Below, piece by piece: positions 14,906 to 22,949 of a stretch of 26,770 bases of DNA. Below the pieces are notes generated by a model, which saw nothing but the letters and a program-made list of their open reading frames with translations, was not told where the DNA came from and made no database searches. Where the stretch lies: the NCBI GenBank assembly GCA_036560705.1, contig DATBQR010000029.1, positions 1 through 26,770 on the forward strand. Direction: 5' to 3'. Position 1 is the stretch's first letter. The number at the start of each line of letters is the position of its first letter. A program made the position numbers and the translations under genes. This stretch comes from RBG-16-66-20 sp036560705. GTDB lineage: Bacteria > Pseudomonadota > Gammaproteobacteria > Burkholderiales > SG8-39.

Positions 14906-15647
14906 CGGTGATTCCCTTTTCCGTGAATACTTTCCTGAGGGCCTGCGCGAAGGTCACGGCGCCGGGCTGGTCGCCGTGCAGGCACAGGGTATCAGCCGCC
15001 ACCGGCACGCGCTTGCCGGCCAGGCTGGTCACATATCCTTCCTCGATCATCGCCAGCACCTGCTTCACCGAGGCCGCCGGGTCCTCGATCATGCCGCCGG
15101 GCTGGTCGCGCGGCGCGAGCGTGCCGTCGTCCGCGTAGCCGCGGTCGGCGAAGACTTCACCGAAGACGGGGACATTTTGTTTTTTTGCGACTTTCATCAT
15201 CAAAGAATTTGAAAGGGCGTACAACTTCACGTCGCCACCCAGATCGCGTACCGCCTTCCCCATGGCTTCCGACAATCCTTCGTCCGTGGCCGCCATGTTG
15301 TAGAGAGCGCCGTGGCATTTCACGTGGTGCAGTTTGGCGCCCGCGGCACGCGCGAACGCCTCCACCGCCCCCGCCTGATAGATGACGAGGTCGTACATGT
15401 CCTGCGGGGAGATGCGCATCGCGCGCCGGCCGAAACCCATGAGATCGGGCAGCGAGGGATGCGCGCCGACCGCGACGCCCGCATCCACTGCGAGGCGCAC
15501 AGTCTTGCGGATGGTCGCGGGATCGCCGGCGTGGAAGCCGCAGGCGATGTTCGCCGAGGTGATGAAGGGCATCACGCCGGCGTCCGCGCCCATCTTCCAG
15601 GCGCCGTAGCTCTCGCCCATGTCGCAGTTGAGGTCGATTTTCTTCAT
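14892..15647 (-). CDS. pxpA: 5-oxoprolinase subunit A (LamB/YcsF family)
   Basis: 251 residues from ATG 15647, chosen because the family normally starts near MKKIDLNCDMGES; an ATG at 15665 adds six residues and overlaps pxpC. Conserved pieces are DLNCDMGES, SANIACGFHAGDP, GAHPSLPDLMGFGRR, and HVKCHGALYN. PxpA with PxpB and PxpC forms the ATP-dependent enzyme that opens 5-oxoproline (pyroglutamate) to glutamate. PxpA is predicted to hold a metal-dependent hydrolase-like site. The set is complete here. It uses an AT-rich stretch near 15172-15230. Confidence 0.92.
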   Translation of the reverse strand: MKKIDLNCDMGESYGAWKMGADAGVMPFITSANIACGFHAGDPATIRKTVRLAVDAGVAVGAHPSLPDLMGFGRRAMRISPQDMYDLVIYQAGAVEAFARAAGAKLHHVKCHGALYNMAATDEGLSEAMGKAVRDLGGDVKLYALSNSLMMKVAKKQNVPVFGEVFADRGYADDGTLAPRDQPGGMIEDPAASVKQVLAMIEEGYVTSLAGKRVPVAADTLCLHGDQPGAVTFAQALRKVFTEKGITVAAP

Positions 15648-15654
15648 GGCATTC

Positions 15655-16647
15655 TCATTGTCCATGCTTCCAGGCCAGCGAGCGCAGCGCGGCGTCGAGC
15701 CGCAGCCGCAGCGCGCCGCGCAGTTCGCCCGCCTGCTCCAGCGTGCAGCGCGCGAACTGCACCGTGCCGCCGGGCGCCAGCTGCGCCAGCCGCGGCACGT
15801 CCGCGGCGGCGATCTCGGCGATTTTCGGATAGCCGCCGGTGGTCTGGTGATCGGCCATCAGCGCGATCGGCAAGCCGTTCGCAGGCACCTGCACCGTTCC
15901 CAGGCAGGCGGGCTCCGATAGTATCTCGGCCGCCTGCGTGCGCGCCAGCACCGGACCCGCCAGGCGGAATCCCATGCGGTTGGAATCCGGCGACACTTTC
16001 CAGGTGGCCTCGAAGAACGCGCGCCGCGCCGCGGCGTCGAAATGAGCGTGGTGCCGGCCTTCCATGGCGTGGATCACGATCGGCTCGCGCTCGGGCGAGG
16101 TTTGCGCCGGCGCCGACCAGTGCACGCTGCGCGCGCCGTTCAGCAGTTTTTTGTATCGCCTGAAAGCCAGCTCCGCCGATTCCGGAAAAAGAGGCAGCAC
16201 ATCCCCGGCCCGCAGGGCGCGCCCTTCCAGTCCGCCGAACTTCGCCGGCAGGTAGGTGCTGCGGCTGCCGAGCACCAGCGGCGTGCCGATGCCGCCCGCC
16301 ACCGCCAGGTAGGCGCGGCTGCCGCGTACCGCGCGCCCCGTGTTCAGCACGGACCCCTTCGCGAGGAAAACCGGGCGGTCCATCGGCAGCGGCCGGCCGG
16401 CCGCCTTCGCCTCGAACGCGGCGCCGCACAGGGCGACCAGCGCATCGGCCTCGAAGGCGATCTCCGGGCCGATCACGGTGATTTCCAGCGCCGCCTCGCC
16501 GGCGAAATTCCCCGCCAGGCCGTTGGCCAGTTCGAACGCCACCGGGTCCATCGGGCCGCAGGGAACGATGCCCAGGTGCTGCAGGCCGAAACGGCCGCGG
16601 TCCTGCACCGTCGTCAGCAAGCCCGGCCGGACGATGCGCAGGCTCAT
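15655..16647 (-). CDS. pxpC: 5-oxoprolinase subunit C (AHS2, biotin-dependent carboxyltransferase family)
   Basis: 330 residues from ATG 16647, which overlaps the pxpB stop as ATGA. The AHS2 domain is shown by VRPGLLTTVQDRGRFGLQHLG, SGAMDP-like CGPMDPVAFELAN, AYLAVAGGIGTPLVLGSRSTYLPAKFGGLEGRAL, and MADHQTTGGYPKI. Despite the family name, the PxpBC complex acts with PxpA on 5-oxoproline, phosphorylating it with ATP. The domain resembles the carboxyltransferase half of urea carboxylase. Confidence 0.92.
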   Translation of the reverse strand: MSLRIVRPGLLTTVQDRGRFGLQHLGIVPCGPMDPVAFELANGLAGNFAGEAALEITVIGPEIAFEADALVALCGAAFEAKAAGRPLPMDRPVFLAKGSVLNTGRAVRGSRAYLAVAGGIGTPLVLGSRSTYLPAKFGGLEGRALRAGDVLPLFPESAELAFRRYKKLLNGARSVHWSAPAQTSPEREPIVIHAMEGRHHAHFDAAARRAFFEATWKVSPDSNRMGFRLAGPVLARTQAAEILSEPACLGTVQVPANGLPIALMADHQTTGGYPKIAEIAAADVPRLAQLAPGGTVQFARCTLEQAGELRGALRLRLDAALRSLAWKHGQ

Positions 16648-17366
16648 TTATGGCTTTCGAACTCGTTCCTGGAAATGGCGATGAAGCGCACCCGGTCTCC
16701 CGGCGCGAACAGGTTCGCCGGTTCGCGCGCCGGATCGAACACCGCGAGCGGCGTGCGCCCGATGATGCTCCAGCCGCCCGGCGTCTCGTAGGGATAGACG
16801 GCGGTCTGCGCATTGGCGATCGCCACCGCCCCCATCGGCATGCGCGTGCGCGGCGCCGCGCGCCGCGGTACCGAGAGCTTCGGATCGAGGCCGCCGATGT
16901 AGGGCTGCCCCGGCGAGAAGCCGACCATCAGGACGAAGTGCTCAGTCTTGACGTGACGCCTGGCGATTTCACTCACTGAAATCGACGTCTTGTCCGATAC
17001 CTCGAGCAGATCCAGACCGAATTCCGCCTCATAGCAGACCGGCACCTCCACCAGGCGGCCCGAGTCTTCGTACTTTGCGGCCGCCTTGAAGCAATCCTTC
17101 AGCAGCGCCTCGCAGACATCCAGCACCGCGTCGGGCAATTCGGCATGGAAAGGATCGAAATGCAGCGCAATACCGCTGAGGGCGGGCACCACGTCGCGGA
17201 TCCAGGGGATGGCGCGGACCCGGATCGCCGCGGCAAGCGCCTGCAACGAGCGGTTCAGTTCCAGGTCGACGCCGCCGCTCGCGGCGGCCCCGCTATCGCC
17301 GAATTCGGCGTACACCGCCGCATCGCCGAGCGGCGACAGGCGCAGGGTCTTGAGGAGTTTTTTCAG
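16644..17366 (-). CDS. pxpB: 5-oxoprolinase subunit B (AHS1), start uncertain
   Basis: The clear part is about 223 residues from a GTG at 17315, but the family start (an SPLGDAAV-like strand before YAEFGDS) is encoded upstream at 17345-17313 in the same frame. No ATG, GTG or TTG lies ahead of it in frame, so a CTG at 17366 is proposed, giving 240 residues. Other features are typical AHS1: HFVLMVGFSPGQPYIGGLDPKLSVPRR, GAVAIANAQTAVYPYETPGGWSIIGRTPL. It overlaps pxpC by four bases and is the first gene of the minus-strand operon. Confidence 0.85.
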   Translation of the reverse strand: MKKLLKTLRLSPLGDAAVYAEFGDSGAAASGGVDLELNRSLQALAAAIRVRAIPWIRDVVPALSGIALHFDPFHAELPDAVLDVCEALLKDCFKAAAKYEDSGRLVEVPVCYEAEFGLDLLEVSDKTSISVSEIARRHVKTEHFVLMVGFSPGQPYIGGLDPKLSVPRRAAPRTRMPMGAVAIANAQTAVYPYETPGGWSIIGRTPLAVFDPAREPANLFAPGDRVRFIAISRNEFESHK

Positions 17367-17455
17367 TGGAACTCTGGAACAGCCTTGATACCGGACAAAA
17401 GGATCATCAGCGCGCCGATCACGGCGGTAATATTAGCCGATGGGGGAGTAAAAGG

Positions 17456-18337
17456 ATGGGCGCCGCAGCCGCGCAGGTCCCGCCGCCGGGCGGATTGATC
17501 CTCGATCACGTCGCGCACTTCGTGCCGGAACTCGGCGCCGCCGCGCGCGTGCTGGCGGCGCTCGGTTTCGCAGTGACACCGGAATCGGCGCAACAGACGC
17601 AGGACGGCCCGGCGGGAACCTCGAACGTCTGCGTGATGCTCGAGCACGGCTACCTGGAATTCCTCGCCCCCACCGCGCATACCCCGAATGCCCAGCGCCT
17701 GCGCGCCACGATGCAGCGCTATCGCGGCCTGCACCTGTGCTGCTTCGGCACGCCGGATGCCGAAGGCGAGCACCGCAGATTGGCGGACCACGGATTCGCC
17801 CCCTCGCCCATCGTGGATCTTCAACGCGAAACCGCCGAGAAACAGACCGCGAAATTCCACGTCGTGCGCGCCGCGCCCGGGAAAATGCCGGAAGGCCGCG
17901 TCCAGTTCGTCCAGCACCGCACCCCGGAAGCCCTCTGGCGGCCGCAGCACCTGGGCCACGCCAACAACGCCGTGAAACTCGCCTGCCTGTTCGTGGTGGC
18001 GGACGATCCGGCCGCAGCGGCCGCGCGCTGGGCGCATTTCAGCGCGTTGCTGCCGCGCCCCGCGGGGGCCTACGTGCACCTGGCGGCGGCGCGCGGCCAC
18101 GTGCTGATCGGCAAGCGGGAAAGCTGGCGCGCGCTGCTCGGCGATGCGCCGGCAGCCCCCGCGCTCGCGGGTTGCGCCCTGGAATGCCGCGACCCGGCGA
18201 TCCTGCTTGCGCGCTGCAAGCGGCTCGGCCTCGCGCTGCGCAAAATCCGCGACGAGCTGTACGCCGTGTCGCTGCCGGAAGCGCTCGGCGGCAGCTGGAT
18301 ATTCGGAACCCGACAAGGACTTGGATTGCCCCTATGA
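17456..18337 (+). CDS. VOC/glyoxalase-like domain protein
   Basis: 293 residues from ATG 17456, with GGGGGAG at 17442 as ribosome site; the in-frame extension to 17366 covers the divergent promoter region. Two glyoxalase-like repeats can be seen: LDHVAHFVPELGAAARVLAALGF near residue 15, and the 'VKLACLFVVADDPAAAAARWAHF' stretch in the middle. The mixed histidines and LEFLAPT fit a metal-binding vicinal-oxygen-chelate protein with bound ligand unknown. It overlaps the amidase gene by four bases (ATGA), so the two form an operon that diverges from pxpBCA. Confidence 0.78.
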   Translation: MGAAAAQVPPPGGLILDHVAHFVPELGAAARVLAALGFAVTPESAQQTQDGPAGTSNVCVMLEHGYLEFLAPTAHTPNAQRLRATMQRYRGLHLCCFGTPDAEGEHRRLADHGFAPSPIVDLQRETAEKQTAKFHVVRAAPGKMPEGRVQFVQHRTPEALWRPQHLGHANNAVKLACLFVVADDPAAAAARWAHFSALLPRPAGAYVHLAAARGHVLIGKRESWRALLGDAPAAPALAGCALECRDPAILLARCKRLGLALRKIRDELYAVSLPEALGGSWIFGTRQGLGLPL

Positions 18338-19734
18338 AAACCGACCTCTGCGCCCTCTCCGCCACCGACCTGCTCGCGCTCTACCGGAAGAAGGCGGTTT
18401 CGCCCGTCGAGGCGACGCGCGCAGTGCTTGCGCGCATTGAACGGCTCAATCCGATCCTGAACGCGTTTTGCCTGGTGGATAAAAAGCAGGCGATGGAAAA
18501 GGCAAAACAGTCCGAACAACGCTGGCTCAGGAACTCGCCCATGGGCCAGCTCGACGGCGTGCCGGTGTCCATCAAGGACCTGCTCCTGACGCGCGGCTGG
18601 CCGACCCTGCGCGGTTCGAGGACCGTCGATCCCAAAGGGCCTTGGAACGACGATGCGCCGGTGGTGGCGCGCCTGCGCGAGCACGGCGCGGTGCTGCTCG
18701 GCAAGACCACCACGCCGGAGTTCGGCTGGAAAGGCGTCACCGACGGCCCGCTCACCGGCATCACGCGCAACCCCTGGAATCCGAAGATGACGCCGGGCGG
18801 CTCCTCGGGCGGCGGCGCCGCAGCAGTCGCCTCGGGCATGGGCCCGCTCACCGTCGGCACTGACGGCGGCGGCTCGATCCGCATTCCCTGCAGCTTTACC
18901 GGCCTGTTCGGCCTCAAGCCCTCGTTCGGCCGCGTGCCGGCCTGGCCGCTCTCGCCCATGGGCACCGTCGCGCACCTCGGGCCGATGACGCGCAGCGTCG
19001 CCGACGCGGCGCTGATGATGAACGTGATCTCGCAGCCCGACCTGCGCGACTGGCATGCGCTGCCCTACGACGCGCGCGACTACCGCGTCGGACTGGACGA
19101 CGGGGTGAAAGGACTGCGCATCGCTTACTCGGCGGACCTGGGGTATGCGAAGGTAGACAGGGAAGTTGCCGCCATCGTGAAAAACGCGGTGAAAAAATTC
19201 CAGGACCTGGGCGCCGCCGTCGAGGCACGGGACCCCGGCTTCGACGACTGCGGGCCGCTGTTCGCGGCGCACTGGTTTCCGGGCGCAGCGATGATCGTGC
19301 GCAACACGCCGGCCGCGAAACGCAGGCTCATGGACCAGGGGCTGCTCGACACCGCGAAGCTGGGCGAGAAGTTCTCCAACGCCGACTACATGGCCGCGGT
19401 GCAGAAGCGCGGCGCGCTGGGCCTGCTGATGAACCGCTTCCACGAAAGCTGGGACCTGCTGGTCACGCCGACGCTGCCGCTGGCGGCGTTCGAAGCCGGC
19501 AAGGAGATGGCCGGCATCATGAAAGAGAAGCGCTGGACCGACTGGACGCCGTTCAGCTATCCGTTCAACCTCACCCAGCAGCCCGCCGCCACCATCCCCT
19601 GCGGCCTGACGAAGAAGGGACTACCCGTCGGACTGCACATCGTCGGCCCGCGCTACGCGGATGCGCTGGTGCTGCGCGCCGCGCGCGCCTTCGAGTCCGC
19701 GCAGCCGATTCCGCTGTTAAACATCGATTCCTGA
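18334..19734 (+). CDS. Amidase signature-family amidohydrolase
   Basis: 466 residues from ATG 18334, the standard length of the family and overlapping the VOC stop as ATGA. The Ser-cisSer-Lys triad is complete: Lys81 in SIKDLLL, Ser157 in GGSSGGGAAA and Ser181 in GTDGGGSIRIPC. It hydrolyses amide bonds; the family covers many substrates and also GatA, but the lack of gatB/gatC nearby and the sequence style fit a catabolic amidase. The neighbouring oxoprolinase operon suggests a related amide or lactam, which is inference. Two A-rich stretches (18470-18530 and 19170-19200) stand out. Confidence 0.92.
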   Translation: MKTDLCALSATDLLALYRKKAVSPVEATRAVLARIERLNPILNAFCLVDKKQAMEKAKQSEQRWLRNSPMGQLDGVPVSIKDLLLTRGWPTLRGSRTVDPKGPWNDDAPVVARLREHGAVLLGKTTTPEFGWKGVTDGPLTGITRNPWNPKMTPGGSSGGGAAAVASGMGPLTVGTDGGGSIRIPCSFTGLFGLKPSFGRVPAWPLSPMGTVAHLGPMTRSVADAALMMNVISQPDLRDWHALPYDARDYRVGLDDGVKGLRIAYSADLGYAKVDREVAAIVKNAVKKFQDLGAAVEARDPGFDDCGPLFAAHWFPGAAMIVRNTPAAKRRLMDQGLLDTAKLGEKFSNADYMAAVQKRGALGLLMNRFHESWDLLVTPTLPLAAFEAGKEMAGIMKEKRWTDWTPFSYPFNLTQQPAATIPCGLTKKGLPVGLHIVGPRYADALVLRAARAFESAQPIPLLNIDS

Positions 19735-19749
19735 TGTTCCTTCACGTCG

Positions 19750-21198
19750 ATGTCTCAGGACTCGAACGGCGATAGCTGGCTGCGCCCTGCGCTGGCGGGC
19801 TCGGACCTCGCGGCCTGGGTCTGGGAGCTCGCCAGCGACCGCATCAAGCTGAGCGAAGCCTGGCCGGAGATGCTCGGCGAGCCGCGCGGCGAAGTCGTCG
19901 TGCAGCGGCGCGAGCTGGCGGCCAAGGTGCATCCGGACGACCTGCCGCGGCTGGCGTCCGTGCTCGACGCCGTGAGGCGCGGCCGCACGCCGGCCTACGA
20001 CATCGAGCACCGCATCCGCGTCGCGGGCGGCGGCTACCGCTGGATCCAGAGCCGCGGCAAGGTGACCGAGCGCGACGCGGCGGGCCGCCCGCTGCGCGTC
20101 ACCGGCACCAACGCCGACATCACCGCGCGGCGGCGCGCCGAGGAAATGCTGGCCGCGCGCGAACTGCAGCTGCGTCTCGTTTCCGACAGCGTGCCGGCGA
20201 TGATCGTCGAGCTGGACGCGGACGACCGCATCCGCTACTGCAACCGGCGGTACGCCGAGCATGCGGGCTGCAGCCCCGAAAGCCTCGTCGGGCGGCCGCT
20301 CGCCCAGGCGGTCGACCAGGCCGACTATGAGCGCTTCGCGGAGCACCGCGGCCGCGTGCGCAACGGCCAGCCGGCGACCTATGAGCGCACGGCGGTCCGC
20401 CCCGACCGGCCCGAGGCGCAACTGCTGGTGCAGGTGGTGCCCCGCATGGAGCGCGGCTACGCGGGCTGCTACCTGATGATCGAGGATGTCACGGAGCGCA
20501 AGCGCCTGGAGAAGATGCGCGAGGACTTCATCCGCACCGTCACCCACGAAGTGCGCACGCCACTGCAGGCGGTGCGCGCCGCGCTCGACCACATCGCCGC
20601 CTCGGGCACGCACGGCGGCAGCGCGGACCTCGCCCAGACCGCCGGCGCGGCGCGCGCGAACTGCGAACGACTGGTGCGCATGGTGAATGACGTCCTCGAC
20701 TACCAGCGGCTGCGCGCCGGGCACCGGCTGCTGGGCAACCAGGAACACATCGACCTGGACGCGCAGGTACGCGAAGCCGTGGCCGGCAGCGCAAGCCTGG
20801 CGCGCGAAGCGGGCGTGGAACTGCGCGTGACGGCGCCCGCCGAGCAGGTTTTCGTCCCGGCGGATCCCGAGCGCATCACCCAGCTGGTGACCAACCTCGT
20901 CGCCAACGCACTCAAGCACTCCGCGCGCGGCGACGCGGTGGACATCTCAGTGGTGAGCGGAGAAAGCAGCGCGCGCGTCAGCGTGCGCGACCGTGGCCCC
21001 GGCGTGCCCGCCGATTTCCAGCCGCAGCTGTTCCAGCAATTCGCCCAGGGCCAGGCCGCCGACGGCAAGCGGCGCAACGGCACCGGGCTGGGACTGGCGA
21101 TCTGCAAGGCCCTCGCCGAGCAGATGAACGGCCGCACCGGCTTCGAACCCGCCGAGGGCGCGGGCGCGGTGTTCTGGTTCGAACTGCCTCTTCGCTAG
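19750..21198 (+). CDS. Soluble PAS-domain sensor histidine kinase
   Basis: 482 residues from ATG 19750. Two PAS segments: about residues 20-130 (PAS-fold with HPDDLPRL, and the PAC ending YRWIQSRGKVTERDAAGRPLRVTGTNADIT), and about 140-250 (RLVSDSVPAMIVELDADDRIRYCNRRYAEHAG). The kinase follows: H-box FIRTVTHEVRTPLQ with His266, N-box NLVANALKHS, G1 DRGPGVP and G2 GTGLGLAIC. There are no membrane helices, so it senses a signal inside the cell. No response regulator gene is nearby, so it is an orphan. No good ribosome site precedes it. Confidence 0.9.
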   Translation: MSQDSNGDSWLRPALAGSDLAAWVWELASDRIKLSEAWPEMLGEPRGEVVVQRRELAAKVHPDDLPRLASVLDAVRRGRTPAYDIEHRIRVAGGGYRWIQSRGKVTERDAAGRPLRVTGTNADITARRRAEEMLAARELQLRLVSDSVPAMIVELDADDRIRYCNRRYAEHAGCSPESLVGRPLAQAVDQADYERFAEHRGRVRNGQPATYERTAVRPDRPEAQLLVQVVPRMERGYAGCYLMIEDVTERKRLEKMREDFIRTVTHEVRTPLQAVRAALDHIAASGTHGGSADLAQTAGAARANCERLVRMVNDVLDYQRLRAGHRLLGNQEHIDLDAQVREAVAGSASLAREAGVELRVTAPAEQVFVPADPERITQLVTNLVANALKHSARGDAVDISVVSGESSARVSVRDRGPGVPADFQPQLFQQFAQGQAADGKRRNGTGLGLAICKALAEQMNGRTGFEPAEGAGAVFWFELPLR

Positions 21199-21219
21199 CC
21201 TCGTCGTCCTCGCGAGCAT

Positions 21220-21246
21220 TGTCGTCCCCGCGAAGGCGGGGACCCA
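21220..21246 (+). repeat. REP-like palindromic hairpin, left copy
   Basis: GTCCCCGC-GAAG-GCGGGGAC at 21224-21243 is a perfect 8-bp stem with a four-base loop, flanked by TGTC and CCA. This kind of short interspersed palindrome is widespread between genes in Proteobacteria. It lies 22 bases after the histidine kinase stop. Confidence 0.7.
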
Positions 21247-21268
21247 GGACATCTGCTCATCGGGAAGT

Positions 21269-21709
21269 CTACTGCCCGAGCTCTTGGGCGAGCCCGATGA
21301 GAATTCCTTCGGCGCCCCGGATGTAGCAGAGCCGATACGCGTCTTCGTACTGGACCACTTCGCCGACGAGCTTCGCGCCGCGTTTGCCAAGCCTGGCGAG
21401 CGTATCGTCGATGTCCTCCACGGTGAACATGACGCGCAGGTAGCCGAGAGCGTTCACCGGGGCGCTGCGGTGATCGGCGACCACGGGCGGCGCGAGGAAT
21501 CGGGACACCTCGAGGCGGCTGTGACCGTCCGGCGTACGCATCATGGCGATCTCGACGCGCATGTTGCGCAATCCAGTGACGGCACCTGCCCAGTCTCCTT
21601 CGATTGGGGCGCGCCCCTCGAGCTCGAGGCCAAGCTCGGTGAAGAACGCAACGGCGGCATCGATGTCTTCCACCACGATGCCGACATTGTCCATACGCTT
21701 GACAGTCAT
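21269..21709 (-). CDS. VOC-family (glyoxalase/bleomycin-resistance fold) protein, cassette-borne
   Basis: 146 residues from ATG 21709, with GGGGA five bases upstream. One VOC domain pair spans the protein: MDNVGIVVEDIDAAVAFFTELGLELEG, VEIAMMRTPDGHSRLEVSRFL, and VNALGYLRVMFTVEDIDDTLARLGKRGAKLVG. The likely metal residues are His/Glu at the usual strand positions (not all verified). The gene has more mixed codon use and looks less GC-rich than its flanks. It is transcribed in the same direction as the ASCH gene and follows it after an attC-like site, as in an integron cassette pair. Confidence 0.85.
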   Translation of the reverse strand: MTVKRMDNVGIVVEDIDAAVAFFTELGLELEGRAPIEGDWAGAVTGLRNMRVEIAMMRTPDGHSRLEVSRFLAPPVVADHRSAPVNALGYLRVMFTVEDIDDTLARLGKRGAKLVGEVVQYEDAYRLCYIRGAEGILIGLAQELGQ

Positions 21710-21722
21710 GATGTCCCCAGGC

Positions 21723-21791
21723 GTTCAACGTTTGACATGAGAGGCGCTTCCCGGCTTGCCGGGTAGCGTCCTCTCGATGGAAGGGTTAGAC
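21723..21791 (-). mobile_element. Integron attC-like recombination site
   Basis: Read on the minus strand, the site opens with GTCTAAC (21791-21785), matching R'' RYYYAAC, and closes with GTTGAAC (21729-21723), matching R' GTTRRRY. The opening box contains the TAA stop of the ASCH gene, as is common in cassettes. Between them are GAGAGG/CCTCTC, CGCT/AGCG and CCCGG/CCGGG arms with one unpaired base, forming a folded 69-base hairpin inside the usual size range. The VOC gene starts 14 bases after the R' box. No integrase gene is in the window. Confidence 0.6.
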
Positions 21792-22286
21792 CGCAGCCGC
21801 ATCTCTGGTTGCATGGGGCCAAACCCTCTTGAAGCACTGGCACAAGACGGGCGTGTTGGCCTCCAGCTTACCGCCCAGCCTCTCGCAGACTTGGCCGAAG
21901 TACCAGGTGTGAGCTTCCTGCCAGTTCTTGAGGCTGCCATCTCCTTCACCTTCGGTGGCTGCGAACTCAGCACTGACAGCATGGAACGGCACCACCTCTA
22001 CGGAGGTGCGCTCGATGATGGCAACTGGGGTTCCTCTTCCATCTAGGACGATGCTTAAGTCTCCGGTCTTCGGGAGCGTTTCACCAAGCGAGGTGTACTC
22101 CACTGGCAGACTGGCTGTAGCCCGCTTCTTGCCGGCAAGTACGAGGGCTGCCAGTTCATCCGCGATCTCGCCTTCGCCGCCAAATCCAAACGCATCGGGT
22201 TTTGCCTTGATTCTTGGGTCGTCGCCTGGCAGTGAAGCAACGAACTCAGCCCAATAGGACTTGCATTTGGCTTTGTCTATCGGCAT
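21786..22286 (-). CDS. ASCH-domain protein, cassette-borne
   Basis: 166 residues from ATG 22286; an in-frame TTG at 22352 would add 22 residues without a family match. The ASCH (ASC-1 homology) fold is shown by a YWAEFVASL start, GEGEIADELAALVLAGKKRATAS with the GKKRAT motif, VAIIERTSVEVVPF, and WQEAHTWYFGQVC near the end. These small proteins have a PUA-like fold and are thought to bind RNA or a nucleotide; some bacterial members hydrolyse acetylated cytidine. ASCH genes are frequent cargo of environmental integrons. Its stop lies in the attC-like site. Confidence 0.82.
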   Translation of the reverse strand: MPIDKAKCKSYWAEFVASLPGDDPRIKAKPDAFGFGGEGEIADELAALVLAGKKRATASLPVEYTSLGETLPKTGDLSIVLDGRGTPVAIIERTSVEVVPFHAVSAEFAATEGEGDGSLKNWQEAHTWYFGQVCERLGGKLEANTPVLCQCFKRVWPHATRDAAAV

Positions 22287-22410
22287 ACCGTTTTGAGCTG
22301 GCCCATCCCCCCATTGGATCAGGACGTTACGCCCGCGCGGGTCGCAAAGCAATTCCGACTACTGGGAAGTCGCCGATTTAAAGACGGGCGGATAAACCGA
22401 CGCGGCGGAA

Positions 22411-22437
22411 TGGGCCCCCGCCTTCGCGGGGGCGACA
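22411..22437 (-). repeat. REP-like palindromic hairpin, right copy (inverted)
   Basis: GCCCCCGC-CTTC-GCGGGGGC at 22414-22433 is a perfect 8-bp stem. Its reverse complement differs from the left copy at only two positions of 27, both in the second stem pair, and they compensate each other. The two copies face opposite ways and bracket the ASCH and VOC genes. Confidence 0.7.
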
Positions 22438-22463
22438 CCGTGCGTTGCTGAATCAGGATGTTC

Positions 22464-22901
22464 CTAGGTCAGCTTCAACTCGAAGCGCCAGGCCGAGAGA
22501 ATTTTTCCTCCGTCGAACATCCCGCCGCGCGCGCTGTAGCGTTTTTCGTCGCGCTGGATGATCGTGTCCTGGCCGCGGTAGCGGCCGGTGGCGGATTCGT
22601 AGGCCGAGAGGATCGCATCACCGACCACGATGAAGCGGCCGTGCAGCGTGCCGAAGGAGGCGCTCTTCGAGGTCCACGGCGTGGCGAAGTTGCCCGGCGC
22701 CATCGGCTGGATTTCGTAGACCGTACTGTGTTCCACGGGAGGGCGCGTGGCGGTGCGCAGCGTGCCTTCGTAGATCCACTTGTCCGGGTAGTGCCGGATA
22801 TGGGCCTCGCCCTCGACCGCGGTGAGCTTGCCCGCGCCGTCGAGGAATTCCCCCTCCGAACGCCACAGGCCTTCCTTGAGGAGAAACGTATGTTCCATCA
22901 T
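22464..22901 (-). CDS. Conserved-looking protein of unknown function
   Basis: 145 residues from ATG 22901, with AAAGGAG five bases upstream; ATG 22898 would serve as well. I do not recognise the family. The text shows alternating strands (GLWRSEGEFLDGAGKLTAVEGEAHIRHY, GRYRGQDTIIQRDEKRYSARGGMF, LSAWRFELKL), which suggests a beta-barrel of lipocalin or FABP type. There is no signal peptide. It is divergent from the acyl-CoA synthetase operon with only about 48 bases between, so a shared control region is likely. Confidence 0.7.
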   Translation of the reverse strand: MMEHTFLLKEGLWRSEGEFLDGAGKLTAVEGEAHIRHYPDKWIYEGTLRTATRPPVEHSTVYEIQPMAPGNFATPWTSKSASFGTLHGRFIVVGDAILSAYESATGRYRGQDTIIQRDEKRYSARGGMFDGGKILSAWRFELKLT

Positions 22902-22949
22902 GGCTGCTCCTTTCACCTACTATACTTCGCGCCCATGGAGCCCCGCTAC

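Noticed and set aside
22287..22352. Upstream extension of the ASCH gene to a TTG
   Set aside because: The added residues show no ASCH-family feature; the ATG at 22286 fits the family start better.
22921..22926. TATACT as -10 box for the acyl-CoA synthetase gene
   Set aside because: No -35 at a suitable distance, and the start would leave an almost leaderless mRNA if ATG 22935 is used. Kept as a possibility only.
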